Source: UBA2645 sp044360285 (GTDB lineage: Bacteria > Pseudomonadota > Alphaproteobacteria > Rickettsiales > UBA1997). From it: a stretch of DNA of 49,385 bases. The position numbers and the translations under genes were made by a program. Numbering within the stretch: position 1 is the first letter of the stretch; every line of letters begins with the position of its first letter. The notes below the pieces were generated by a model. The model had not been told where the DNA came from and searched no databases. It was given only the letters and a program-made list of their open reading frames with translations. The DNA lies in assembly GCA_044360285.1 (NCBI GenBank), contig JBIKKP010000006.1:1-49385 (forward strand). The letters are read 5' to 3'. Positions 40,795-49,385 of this stretch are shown here, piece after piece.

Positions 40795-40917
40795 TTATTT
40801 TTTTTGATCTTGATATTTTTTTGATTTTCTAACGGAAAAAGTAATTGCCGAAGCAGCGCCGGAAGCGAAGAGCAGCAAGTGTTTTAAGCATTTTTTAATG
40901 AATTTTAAAACTGACAT
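40795..40917 (-). CDS. Hypothetical very small membrane protein, 40 aa
   Basis: Start CAT at 40915-40917 and stop TAA at 40795-40797 (both on the minus strand) give MSVLKFIKKCLKHLLLFASG followed by AASAITFSVRKSKKYQDQKK: a basic N-terminus, one short hydrophobic stretch (LLLFASGAASAITF) and a basic tail. It fits exactly between purE (9 bp) and the next gene (3 bp), which is the reason for calling it. No Shine-Dalgarno is seen and no family is recognised. Confidence 0.4.
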   Translation of the reverse strand: MSVLKFIKKCLKHLLLFASGAASAITFSVRKSKKYQDQKK

Positions 40918-40926
40918 TTTGAAAAA

Positions 40927-41397
40927 TTATTGAGGGTCGATTGTGACGGATTGGGTTTGTTCTTGGCGAAATTCTTGGAGCTTTTTATCCAACTTCTCAT
41001 CGCTTAAAGCTAGAATTGCAATTGCTAAAAGTGCGGCGTTTTTAGCGCCGGCTTCGCCAATTGCTAGAGTTCCAACCGGAATTCCGGCGGGCATTTGAGC
41101 AATAGAAAGAAGTGAATCAAGACCTTTAAGCGAGCGGCTTTCAATTGGAACACCAAGTACAGGAAGTTCGGTCATTGCTGCAGTCATGCCAGGCAAGTGA
41201 GCTGCACCACCAGCGCCGGCGATGACAATTTTTATGCCGCGTTTTTTTGCGGAAGCGCAAAAGTCATAAAGTCTTTGTGGAGTGCGATGCGCAGAAACAA
41301 CTCTGGTTTCATATTTAACTGCGAATTTATCGAGAATTTCGCAAGCATGTTGCATCGTTGTGAAATCCGACTTTGAGCCCATTATTATTGAAATCAT
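40927..41397 (-). CDS. purE: N5-carboxyaminoimidazole ribonucleotide mutase PurE, 156 aa
   Basis: Converts N5-CAIR to CAIR in purine biosynthesis. Motifs: IIMGSKSDFTTMQHACEIL at the N-terminus, VVSAHRTPQRLYDF (catalytic His in SAHRTP), VIAGAGGAAHLPGMTAAMT, PVLGVPIESRSLKGLDSLLS and QMPAGIPVGTLAIG. Length is typical of Class I PurE. purK is not next to it. It is followed on the minus strand by two small genes and preceded by the giant Cys-rich gene (54 bp). Confidence 0.96.
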   Translation of the reverse strand: MISIIMGSKSDFTTMQHACEILDKFAVKYETRVVSAHRTPQRLYDFCASAKKRGIKIVIAGAGGAAHLPGMTAAMTELPVLGVPIESRSLKGLDSLLSIAQMPAGIPVGTLAIGEAGAKNAALLAIAILALSDEKLDKKLQEFRQEQTQSVTIDPQ

Positions 41398-41451
41398 TTT
41401 AGTTATTTAGTTGTTCGTAATTAACCTAAGAGGTTCTCCAGGAAATTTTCG

Positions 41452-44400
41452 TTATCTTTTTTTGGAAATCATGCGTAAAGACGATTGAACAGGAGTTGAG
41501 CCTTCGCCTCTGAATGGGCAATCAAGCGTCTTATCCCAATTTACTGAACTAATGCTGGTGATAACTTCTCCATTTAATCTGACATGGCAAGACATGCCAT
41601 TACCTACTGCAATTGCTGAGTTTCGTATCTCTCCCCAAGATCTTGTTGTCCAGTTATAAACATGAAGTGTTGAGCAAGTTACGTCATCTCCTGTTGTTGC
41701 TATTGAGTCTTCCCAGTTTCCGTCGTTGCATCGGAATGATCTACTGTATTTGTCGCAGTCTCCTCCTGAAGAATCAGAGAAGTTATAGTTAAACTCGGTG
41801 TTATGGAGTGCATAACTACCAGCACTAGCGCCATTCTCAAATTTTGGTCCAGAGAACCAAATACCATCACCACCACCTGAATTGTTTAAGTCAACTCTAC
41901 CTTGATTGAAGCCAGTTATTAAGCACATACGCTGACATAATTCTCTATTTTGCACAGGTCCCCAAGTTCCAATTTCTGCGGTAGTTCCGGTATTTCTGCA
42001 GGTAATTGTTGGAGCCCCTCCAACCGTGCTAGTGTAGATAGGCACTACAGCTCTGTTGAAAGTCCAAGGATTTGCTATAAAGTTTATGTCGCCATTTGGA
42101 GAGCAACTCAATTCTCTTACCGTTCCGCCAACCCACGTACTTGTAATTGAAATTGAAGCGCGGGTATTAGCGGTTGAAGTTGAAGTGTTGGTGTCGTCGT
42201 AAATTATTTGGTCTTTTGGAGCTAGGCAGGTAATTTGTTCGCAGTCTCGTGAGCTTCCAGTCATTCTCCAATAAACCTTGTCAATGAAAGTGTTGGAGGA
42301 GCCATCAGCATTCTTTCCATAAGAGCAGGTTCTTTGTGGTCTTGAGCGCTGTCCACGATTAGAAGTCCAATAGTTATTAATGCATGTTCCTGTTGCTCTA
42401 GTTGCACTTCCAACTACCGCAGCATTATTAAGACGGCTTGATGTGCTTGGGTTGGTAACCGAGTAAATTGCGTTGCCAATTTGCCCACCATTTGTTGCAA
42501 CGCACATTGGTTCTGGATCGCTCCATTTGCCATTAGCATTGCATTTACGACGAAGTAGATAGCAGCCATTGGTTCTGTTTTCGGTGAAAGTTGCGGCTGA
42601 GAATTGCAGACCAGTTCCATCGTCACAATTGGTTCTAGTTTGATAATTACCTAAAACTTCCTCTCCCCACAAAACTTCAACAACCGAACCGTCGCTTAGA
42701 GTGTGCGCTGTTTTTCCAACATTAATTCTTGGATCTTGCTCAGAGCCAGGGCATTTATTGATGCAACGTGAAGATGTTGGTGACCAAACGTTAGAACGAA
42801 TAGTTATGTCGTTGTTAGTTGAAGTCATTGGAACGCAGGTGCGCTCTGGATAGCGTGAAGTTGTGTTTGGATTTCTTGGCTCTCTTGGGTCAAGCTTAAC
42901 GTCGCGTGGAATTGTCATTAGGTTAGCACTGCTACCAGTATCGCTGCGATAAGGTCCAGAATCACTTAGAGTCAAAACCTCGCCTTTATTGGTTTTGAGC
43001 GGAGGATATGGATACGGTATGTATCCAGTAACGCAGCCTCTGTTTCCTTTGTCTGCATCAATTTCGCCAAGAGATTCAGAGAGAATTTCATTTGGCCGCG
43101 CTTTCCAATAAGAGAAGCCATGTAAGTCAGATGAGGCAGTGGCGACATCTGTTGGTGTTGCGTCAGTGATTGCATCGCATTCAGTTGTGCAAGGAAGGGT
43201 TAAGTCGCCCCAATTTCCCAGATAATCACATTCACGTTTTGGTGGAATGCTGCCGATTTGATGGAAGCCAAGAGAAGTGTTGCAAACTCCTTCAGCGGAA
43301 TTGTTGCGAGTTTTACTGCGTGAAGCGTTGGTTCGTGGGAAGCTTGCTCCGCCAGTGTTGCGCCATAGTTCCCAATATCTGTTACTGCCGCTATCTGATA
43401 AGGTTTTGATTACTGTATCATTAATTTCTGGGCAAGTGACTCGCTTGCAGATATTTGGATTGTTTGTGTCAAAGGCGGCCCAAAATCCATCTTGATTACA
43501 TTTTCTTGAAGGAGGTGTGCCGCCGCTAAAGCCGGTGATGCGATTATAAAGTGAGGCGATGGTGACGTTTGAAGACAGGCTTCCAGAAACCAGAGAGCTG
43601 ATGCCTTCTGGGCTTGTGTTGACAGTTGTTGAGGCGCCATTTCTTTTAAAGCCCGGTATACAGTCCTCCGCATTTTGGTTTTCGGCAAAGTCGCTAATTT
43701 GTGTATGAGATGGCCAGGTGGCAAAACCATGGCTAAGGCCTTTGTCTTCGCCATTTTCAAGGATTCCGTAACTATTTTGGTATAAGCCATTATCTTCGAT
43801 GCCGTTAGGATTGGTGAAGATTCTTGGGCAGGTAGAGCGAGAACAGTCGTTGTTGACTACGCTGCTCCAAACAGCAAGCGATCCAGATGCTTGAGGAATG
43901 CAATCCATAGTTGGTGTAAGCTTCTCGCCGCTATCAGAAGTGGTTTGTTTCCAGAATCCGTTGCAAGTGCCTGTAATGTTGGCCATGCCAGCGATTGCTC
44001 GCGGAAATTCTGCGTGAGAAATTAATGAAGCGTTTGGACCAAATGAGAATGGATTTCCCAAGCTGCGCGCTCTGTGTGACAAATGTACGCCGCCAACCGG
44101 AGTAGTTGAGTTGTAATCTGCCGCCAGTGTGGTTGTGAAATTTCCATTTAGTGATTTGCCAAGCGAGTTTAGAACATATTCTGGGTCGGAAGGTGTCACG
44201 CTATTTGGAGTCGTGTTGTAATCAATTGCTGGGCACCTTTGTGCCAAAGGTAAGTTGATGCAAAGCCCAGCTTCGTGTGGAGTTTCTTTTCGCGCTATTT
44301 CCCCATCTGGTAATGTGACTTCGTTATTATAGCCTGCACAATAACAGCCTAAAGCGGCATTACCACCATCGTTGCAGGCATTCGCATTTAAATCGAGTGC

Positions 44401-47400
44401 CGCTTTACTTTTGACGGTGTCGATTATGCATTTTCCAAGAATGCCCTGTAATTTATAGGCGCGAATTGTGCGTAGTTTTGTTTCAAATCCGCGTGTGATG
44501 CAAAGCTCGTTAAACCAGCCATAGGCGTTATTGAGGATGACGTTTCCATTGGCATCCAATCCCTTTAAAGTATTGCAAGTATTGGTGATAGTAGTGTCGC
44601 AGTTGTTTCTGATGGCGGTGAATTTTGCGATGTCTTCGTTAAAATTGGCGTTATGAAGATCCACTTCATTAGCTGCACATTCCGATTCAATGGCGCTGCA
44701 ATAATCGCGTTGAATGCAGATGGTATATTTTTCTACATCAAAGCTGCAGCTTTCTTGCAGGCGATCAGCGTTGCCAAAGGAAGGTATAGAAATTCTTGGC
44801 AAGTTTTGCGCGCCAGTTTCTGGATTAATGAGACCAGCAGTGTAGGTTATTATTATTTTTGAGCTTCTGAAGGTGTTTGTGGGATCGGCGCTGATGGTGA
44901 TTCTGCGGCTATCAATAGTCGAATCTAAGGCTCTTAATTCGGCATTGTTTATTTCTGGTAAATTACGCTCAACGCAGTCGATTTGAATTGGATCTAATTC
45001 TGTGCCGTCTGTTTTTCTGACCTTTTGATACAGACAAAATAAAGGCTTATTGCTTGAAGCGTTATATTCCTTTCTAACAAAAACTTCGACCGAGTAGCTG
45101 AAGCCAAAAAAGATAGAGGTTATGGTTTTTGCAGCGTTCTCATCCCTATCGTTTGTTTCATATCCGGTTTTACCAGCGTCTAGGCTGAGAGTTTGCAATT
45201 CTGTGCCAAACAAAACGTCAATTGCAGGATAGTGAAAATCGGTTTTTTTATTGCTTGAGAAACTGCCACCTTTTTTGAGGTAAACATTGTCTATACGCAG
45301 CGGGGGTACGAAGAGTTTATTGGCATTTGCAGCGTTGCTGAGGTTCCAAAATTTTGGCGGTGGAGATCTGAGGCTGGTTTTAATGCATTCTTGCTTAGGA
45401 TAAAGTCTGCCATTCACATCAAGATAGCCTTGTGGCCTGCCTGAACCCTGGTTGTTTTCGATGTATTTAATCATGTCAATTGCTCGCCAGCGATCAGCTC
45501 TGCCGCGTTCGCTATTACCACCTTTTGAGTCAATGCAATTTCCGTTTGCGTCAGCGTGACCAGAATAGCAGGTTCCATCCGATAATTTTTCATCACCTGT
45601 AAGGTAGTCATCATTTGGCGCCCAAGCTGTTGTTCCTGATGTATCAAGGAAGGCGCAGATTCGGTTATCATATTTCACTGCACGAATTCTGATATTGCCG
45701 TCAACAACTCGCAGACAGTCATAGCTATCGCTATCACCACCTTTGCTGAAAGTATCATTGTTCATCATGCATTTCTGCGCTTCTGAATCTTTGATGTAGA
45801 GATAATAGCAACTATCCACGCCGCAAACTTGCGATTCACAACCAAATGCACCATAGCAAGTGATACCACATTCTCTTCTGCCGCAAGTTTTCCATGGTAT
45901 CATGTTGTTGTTAAAGCGAAGACAGACCTCTATTCTGTGCAGTGCTTCACCTTCAGAGAAATTGGTTTTAACGTAACCACGAATGTAAGCTGTATCATCA
46001 TTATCGCCTGGTTCTGAGTAAAAATCGCCATTTACTCCGCAAAGATATCCATATCCATATCCACCATTACCATCAGAACCAGTGCTGCAGAGTGGTGGGG
46101 ATCTGGTGTCGTAAGCGAGGTAGTTGTGATAATAAAGGCCGAAGATGTCGCTATAACCAAAACCGTTATTCTCCATGTTGGAAGTGTGATAACACAGGCT
46201 ATTGCGATCCATTTCTTCATAAACGGTGCCTACATTTCGAAAAGCTTTATTCATTGGCTTAGGACGATAAAACCATGAATTTACTGGATCTTCATCAGTG
46301 CCAATAGAGCCATCGCTATTAACTCGAGAAGCGGTGCATTCTTCTTGCGATGCGTTTATGGTAAGGTTGCAGTCAATGTTTTTATAGCAGGCGCCAGAAG
46401 AACATTCTGAATCGCATTCGTTATGTTTTTTGGTTGGTATAGAGTCAGCCTCAGCACCGCTCTCAAGCGTGCAGAGATAAAATCTTTTTACCACTGGTTT
46501 ACAAACAACGGCTGTGCAATAGGCGCCCGGTTCGGTTATTGGATTTCCATTGTTAAACTTGTTTTGATAGGCGGTTGAAAATCCAGGATATTGAGCATCT
46601 TTAGCGAGAATTTTACTTACATCATCGCTGCTGTAAGAAGAGCAGGTTTGCGAAGTAGTGCGGCAATTGTGAATTTGACACTGAGTTGCTGGATGAGAGT
46701 TTCCCCTGAATCTGATGTAATCAAAAGTATCTTGCTTGAAGTCGAAGCATTTAATTGGCTCTCTGGTGCCGTTAGCCAAAGTTCTTTGACCGCCATTGCA
46801 GTATTTTATTGGGTTAGTTGTTCTGGTTAATCTTGGCTCATTTAGTTCATCAGAGGTAAGCAAATCGCAATCCATGAATTCACAAGCAGGCGAGGTTGGA
46901 GTAACGCCATTGGGAACTTGATGACAGCGGCGTGTTATGCATTTTTGACTGAGGGAAATGTTAGTGCTAACGCCATTTTCAATAGCGTCGCAGAATCTTA
47001 CACAGTCGCGATTATGAACGGCAAAATCTTCGCCACGCACACCGGTTCCAGAGTTTAAAGGATCGCTGCATTCTCTAACGCAATTTTTCCCTGGATCAAT
47101 TACATTACGGTTGGTGTCGATTTGCGAACAAAGTGGTAAGTCAGAAAGGTCGGCGCAATTTTTGCGGTGAATCTTTATAGCATCAGAAGAGATCGCCGAA
47201 GGATTGATGACATAGCTAACGTTGTTGATTCCTTGGCAAAGTTTTTTATTAAGAATTAAGCAATTATTTCCCGGCCTGGCTATTTCTTCGCCAATAGAGC
47301 TGCAGTCCCTTTCATATACTTCTGACGAGCTTTTTTGTGAAAAAAAAAGAGCAAGAGAGCCCAAAAAAAGCGCAAGAAAAAACAGCGAGATTCCAGTGAA

Positions 47401-47442
47401 TTTTGTAAAAATTTTATTCTGAAATTTGCCGCTGTAATTCAT
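41452..47442 (-). CDS. Giant cysteine-rich surface or secreted protein with Sushi/CCP-like modules, 1996 aa
   Basis: I start it at the ATG at 47440-47442 (MNYSGKFQNKIF); the longer frame overlaps murD by 160 bp. One membrane segment (about 17-34, ISLFFLALFLGSLALFF) anchors it, followed by extracytoplasmic sequence with about 90 Cys by my count. The N-terminal part (40-200) repeats short Cys units such as RDCVRFCDAIENG and QKCITRRCHQVPNG. The middle (about 250-1150) has Tyr/Gly-rich and Cys-poor stretches. From about residue 1200 to 1950 the spacing C ... C-xx-G-[FY] ... R-x-C-xxx-G-x-W ... C, with two or three residues between modules (CKRVTC, CTTEC, CINKC), recurs as in Sushi/CCP domains. 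It lies between murD (29-bp overlap) and purE. It may be a surface adhesin; the family is not recognised. Confidence 0.75.
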   Translation of the reverse strand: MNYSGKFQNKIFTKFTGISLFFLALFLGSLALFFSQKSSSEVYERDCSSIGEEIARPGNNCLILNKKLCQGINNVSYVINPSAISSDAIKIHRKNCADLSDLPLCSQIDTNRNVIDPGKNCVRECSDPLNSGTGVRGEDFAVHNRDCVRFCDAIENGVSTNISLSQKCITRRCHQVPNGVTPTSPACEFMDCDLLTSDELNEPRLTRTTNPIKYCNGGQRTLANGTREPIKCFDFKQDTFDYIRFRGNSHPATQCQIHNCRTTSQTCSSYSSDDVSKILAKDAQYPGFSTAYQNKFNNGNPITEPGAYCTAVVCKPVVKRFYLCTLESGAEADSIPTKKHNECDSECSSGACYKNIDCNLTINASQEECTASRVNSDGSIGTDEDPVNSWFYRPKPMNKAFRNVGTVYEEMDRNSLCYHTSNMENNGFGYSDIFGLYYHNYLAYDTRSPPLCSTGSDGNGGYGYGYLCGVNGDFYSEPGDNDDTAYIRGYVKTNFSEGEALHRIEVCLRFNNNMIPWKTCGRRECGITCYGAFGCESQVCGVDSCYYLYIKDSEAQKCMMNNDTFSKGGDSDSYDCLRVVDGNIRIRAVKYDNRICAFLDTSGTTAWAPNDDYLTGDEKLSDGTCYSGHADANGNCIDSKGGNSERGRADRWRAIDMIKYIENNQGSGRPQGYLDVNGRLYPKQECIKTSLRSPPPKFWNLSNAANANKLFVPPLRIDNVYLKKGGSFSSNKKTDFHYPAIDVLFGTELQTLSLDAGKTGYETNDRDENAAKTITSIFFGFSYSVEVFVRKEYNASSNKPLFCLYQKVRKTDGTELDPIQIDCVERNLPEINNAELRALDSTIDSRRITISADPTNTFRSSKIIITYTAGLINPETGAQNLPRISIPSFGNADRLQESCSFDVEKYTICIQRDYCSAIESECAANEVDLHNANFNEDIAKFTAIRNNCDTTITNTCNTLKGLDANGNVILNNAYGWFNELCITRGFETKLRTIRAYKLQGILGKCIIDTVKSKAALDLNANACNDGGNAALGCYCAGYNNEVTLPDGEIARKETPHEAGLCINLPLAQRCPAIDYNTTPNSVTPSDPEYVLNSLGKSLNGNFTTTLAADYNSTTPVGGVHLSHRARSLGNPFSFGPNASLISHAEFPRAIAGMANITGTCNGFWKQTTSDSGEKLTPTMDCIPQASGSLAVWSSVVNNDCSRSTCPRIFTNPNGIEDNGLYQNSYGILENGEDKGLSHGFATWPSHTQISDFAENQNAEDCIPGFKRNGASTTVNTSPEGISSLVSGSLSSNVTIASLYNRITGFSGGTPPSRKCNQDGFWAAFDTNNPNICKRVTCPEINDTVIKTLSDSGSNRYWELWRNTGGASFPRTNASRSKTRNNSAEGVCNTSLGFHQIGSIPPKRECDYLGNWGDLTLPCTTECDAITDATPTDVATASSDLHGFSYWKARPNEILSESLGEIDADKGNRGCVTGYIPYPYPPLKTNKGEVLTLSDSGPYRSDTGSSANLMTIPRDVKLDPREPRNPNTTSRYPERTCVPMTSTNNDITIRSNVWSPTSSRCINKCPGSEQDPRINVGKTAHTLSDGSVVEVLWGEEVLGNYQTRTNCDDGTGLQFSAATFTENRTNGCYLLRRKCNANGKWSDPEPMCVATNGGQIGNAIYSVTNPSTSSRLNNAAVVGSATRATGTCINNYWTSNRGQRSRPQRTCSYGKNADGSSNTFIDKVYWRMTGSSRDCEQITCLAPKDQIIYDDTNTSTSTANTRASISITSTWVGGTVRELSCSPNGDINFIANPWTFNRAVVPIYTSTVGGAPTITCRNTGTTAEIGTWGPVQNRELCQRMCLITGFNQGRVDLNNSGGGDGIWFSGPKFENGASAGSYALHNTEFNYNFSDSSGGDCDKYSRSFRCNDGNWEDSIATTGDDVTCSTLHVYNWTTRSWGEIRNSAIAVGNGMSCHVRLNGEVITSISSVNWDKTLDCPFRGEGSTPVQSSLRMISKKR

Positions 47443-48826
47443 CAAATAGCTTGCAGAAATAGTCCCCGCGCTCCTCAAAACTCTTCCATTGGTCGAACGA
47501 AGCGCAAGCGGGCGAAAGTAAGATGTTGTTTTGTGAGAAGCCAATAATTTTTGTATCAGAAAATGCTCGCGCAAAAGCTGCTTTTAAATCACCGCATTTC
47601 TCAAATTTTACCGAATTTTTTTCTAAAACTTTGGCAAATTCTTCGCTTGCTTCACCAATCAAATAGGCCTTTGCAACTTTGCTAAAAAGTGGCGCAAGGT
47701 TTGATATTCCACCTTCCTTTGCTTTTCCGCCTAAAATCCAAAAGATATTATCATAGGCCTTAAGTGCGTGCTCGCTTGACTCGGCGTTGGTTGCCTTGCT
47801 GTCATTGATGAATTTTACATTACCAATATCTCCAACAATTTGCATGCGATGACGCAGGCCGCGAAATTTTTTTATCGCTTCAATAATTTTTTCTGGCGCA
47901 ATTTCTAAGTTTTGTTGAAGCGTGTGGCAGTAAGCGATAGCAAAGGCAAAAGCCATGTTTTGTTCGTTATGTTTGCCGCGTAAAAATTCTGATTTTAGTT
48001 CTGTGGAAAAATTATTTCCGGAAATTTTACAGGTTAATTTTCCATCAATCAGCGCCACACCATTTTCCAAAACTTTATTCGTGGAAATTGGCACTAAAGT
48101 TGCGTGGAAACTTTTGTCATTTTGCAGTTCAAGAAAAATCGATTTTGAATTTTCATTATCAGCATCAATCAAAGCAAAGTCACCAACGACTTGATTGCGA
48201 AAGACGCGTTTTTTTGCTTCGATATAACCAGTCATTGAGCCATGGCGATCAATATGATCAGGTGTGATATTCAGCAGCGCGGCAATGCCAAAATGCGTTT
48301 GCGAAAGTAGGTCAAGTTGATAAGAAGAAGTCTCAAAAATGTAGGAAAAATTTTGCTGATTTTGCGGCAATTCAAAGCAAGGAGTTCCAATGTTTCCACC
48401 AATTGCTGATTTGATTTCAAGTTGCTCGAAGACAAATCCACTAAGTGCCGTAGTTGTTGATTTGCCGTTGGTTCCAGTGATTGCGATAAAGTTATTTTGC
48501 AAATTTTTGCGATAAAAAATTTCGATATCGCAAGCAAGATTGGCGGCGGTTTCTTTGACGGTTTCAAGAATTTTATGCGGCTTAGGAAAATAAAGCGGAA
48601 TGCCGGGAGCAAAGGAAATTACTGTGTCTGCGTCATATGTAATTTCGTCAGGCGCGCTGAAAATTACTTTTGAGTTTGCTGCTGTAGCGGTTTTTTCAAA
48701 TGCAGTTTTTGCATCAAAAATCGCTTTTTGATTGTCATCAGTTGCAACAACTTCTTCACCATTTTTTGCCAAGAAATTTATTGCAGAAAGCCCAGATTTT
48801 CCAAGGCCATAAACGACATATTTCAT
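47414..48826 (-). CDS. murD: UDP-N-acetylmuramoylalanine--D-glutamate ligase MurD, 470 aa
   Basis: Adds D-glutamate to UDP-MurNAc-L-Ala in peptidoglycan synthesis. VYGLGKSGLSAINFLAKNGE is the N-terminal Rossmann domain, AITGTNGKSTTTALSGFVF is the ATP loop (Walker A in GTNGKSTT), NITPDHIDRHGSM is the Mur ligase signature, and RMQIVGDIGNVKFINDSKAT follows with WILGGKAKEGG in the C-terminal domain. Length is normal. It overlaps rpe by one base (TAATG) at its start, and its end overlaps the giant gene by 29 bp. Confidence 0.96.
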   Translation of the reverse strand: MKYVVYGLGKSGLSAINFLAKNGEEVVATDDNQKAIFDAKTAFEKTATAANSKVIFSAPDEITYDADTVISFAPGIPLYFPKPHKILETVKETAANLACDIEIFYRKNLQNNFIAITGTNGKSTTTALSGFVFEQLEIKSAIGGNIGTPCFELPQNQQNFSYIFETSSYQLDLLSQTHFGIAALLNITPDHIDRHGSMTGYIEAKKRVFRNQVVGDFALIDADNENSKSIFLELQNDKSFHATLVPISTNKVLENGVALIDGKLTCKISGNNFSTELKSEFLRGKHNEQNMAFAFAIAYCHTLQQNLEIAPEKIIEAIKKFRGLRHRMQIVGDIGNVKFINDSKATNAESSEHALKAYDNIFWILGGKAKEGGISNLAPLFSKVAKAYLIGEASEEFAKVLEKNSVKFEKCGDLKAAFARAFSDTKIIGFSQNNILLSPACASFDQWKSFEERGDYFCKLFDELQRQISE

Positions 48827-49385
48827 TAGCTGCGCAAAGTTGAAATTGCTGCTGCATAATCTTTTGCACCAAAGATATAAGAGCCAGAAACTAAAACATC
48901 AGCACCGGCGCCAACAGCTTGTTTAAAGGTTTGCTCGTTGATTCCACCATCAACTTCGAGATCAATTTTTTTACCAATTTTTTCGATTTTTTTGCGAATC
49001 GCTTCAATTTTTCGAAGTTGCGATGACAGAAATTTTTGCCCACCAAAACCAGGATTCACAGTCATGACTAAAACTAAATCTAGTTTCTCAAGTACGTAAT
49101 CGAGAGCATCTTCGTGAGTTGATGGAACCAAAGAAACGCCAGCTTTTTTACCAAAAGATTTTATCAAATCTACACTGCGATCAAGATGAGTTGAAGCTTC
49201 GGCGTGAATGGTAATGATGTCGGAACCAGCTTTGGCAAATGCTTCAACGTGAGCGTCGGGATTGTTAATCATCAAATGCACATCGAAAGGCAGGGCAGAA
49301 TTTTTGCGTAAATTTTTTACCACTTCGTTGCCGATGGTGATGTTTGGCACGAAGGATCCATCCATGACGTCGATATGGATATAAT
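48826..49385 (-). CDS. rpe: Ribulose-phosphate 3-epimerase, N-terminus cut by the window edge
   Basis: Interconverts ribulose 5-phosphate and xylulose 5-phosphate. The frame is open to the window end, reading YIHIDVMDGSFVPNITIGNE, so the start lies outside. FDVHLMINNPDAHVEAFAKA, ITIHAEAS, MTVNPGFGGQKF and LEVDGGINEQTF are the family signatures (catalytic Asp in HIDVMDG and DGGIN; metal-binding His in DVHLM). The upstream neighbour is beyond the window. Confidence 0.95.
   Translation of the reverse strand, partial: YIHIDVMDGSFVPNITIGNEVVKNLRKNSALPFDVHLMINNPDAHVEAFAKAGSDIITIHAEASTHLDRSVDLIKSFGKKAGVSLVPSTHEDALDYVLEKLDLVLVMTVNPGFGGQKFLSSQLRKIEAIRKKIEKIGKKIDLEVDGGINEQTFKQAVGAGADVLVSGSYIFGAKDYAAAISTLRS

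Noticed and set aside
47443..47574. Longer start for the giant protein at 47574
   Set aside because: It would overlap murD by 160 bp and add a non-signal sequence before the membrane anchor.

Overview
The window is a gene-dense, AT-rich stretch of bacterial chromosome, most likely from an alphaproteobacterium. Supporting evidence is the very large NAD-dependent glutamate dehydrogenase (1609 aa), a CobT-like VWA protein, an FtsZ with a long acidic tail ending in a NVPAFFRRKK-type peptide, a separate PntA alpha-1 subunit gene and a YhdP/AsmA-like protein. The many short palindromic repeats, one of them inside a reading frame, recall the palindromic elements of Rickettsiales, but lysine, pyridoxine, thiamine, purine and isoprenoid genes are present, so this is not an extremely reduced genome. 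The order is inferred, not proven. Shine-Dalgarno sites are mostly weak, and I see no tRNA, rRNA, CRISPR array or complete insertion sequence.

Left part (1-9700, plus strand): the end of a histidine-kinase-like gene, a YhdP-like envelope protein, two lipoproteins and a strong terminator, then trmFO, an alpha-carbonic-anhydrase-like lipoprotein lacking one zinc histidine, and uvrD/pcrA. Middle-left (9700-16600): a small unknown membrane protein, then on the minus strand a Type II restriction-modification pair overlapping pdxJ, and an MFS transporter, followed by dxs (plus) and a small ABM-domain protein (minus).

Middle (16600-30000): minus-strand genes for an unknown hydrophilic protein, Mfd, a CobT-like protein, a DnaE that stops at 831 aa and a phytochelatin-synthase-like protease with a signal peptide. 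Diverging from these are xerC and lysA, then an LppC/LpoA-like lipoprotein on the minus strand. Right (30000-40400, plus): rsmI, yraN, infC, NAD-GDH, pntAA, ftsZ and thiE, closed by a bidirectional terminator. Far right (40400-end, minus): rpe, murD, a 1996-aa cysteine-rich surface or secreted protein, purE and two small genes.

The most notable signals are: (1) palindromic elements of at least two families in most intergenic gaps; two of family A sit at gene junctions, each flanked by a direct duplication of the junction; (2) a DnaE lacking its C-terminal third, with its 3' end next to one of those duplications; (3) the giant Cys-rich protein, whose C-terminal part has the cysteine/tryptophan spacing of tandem Sushi/CCP modules; (4) the carbonic-anhydrase-like protein with Gln in place of the third zinc His; (5) the compact restriction-modification pair coupled to pdxJ.
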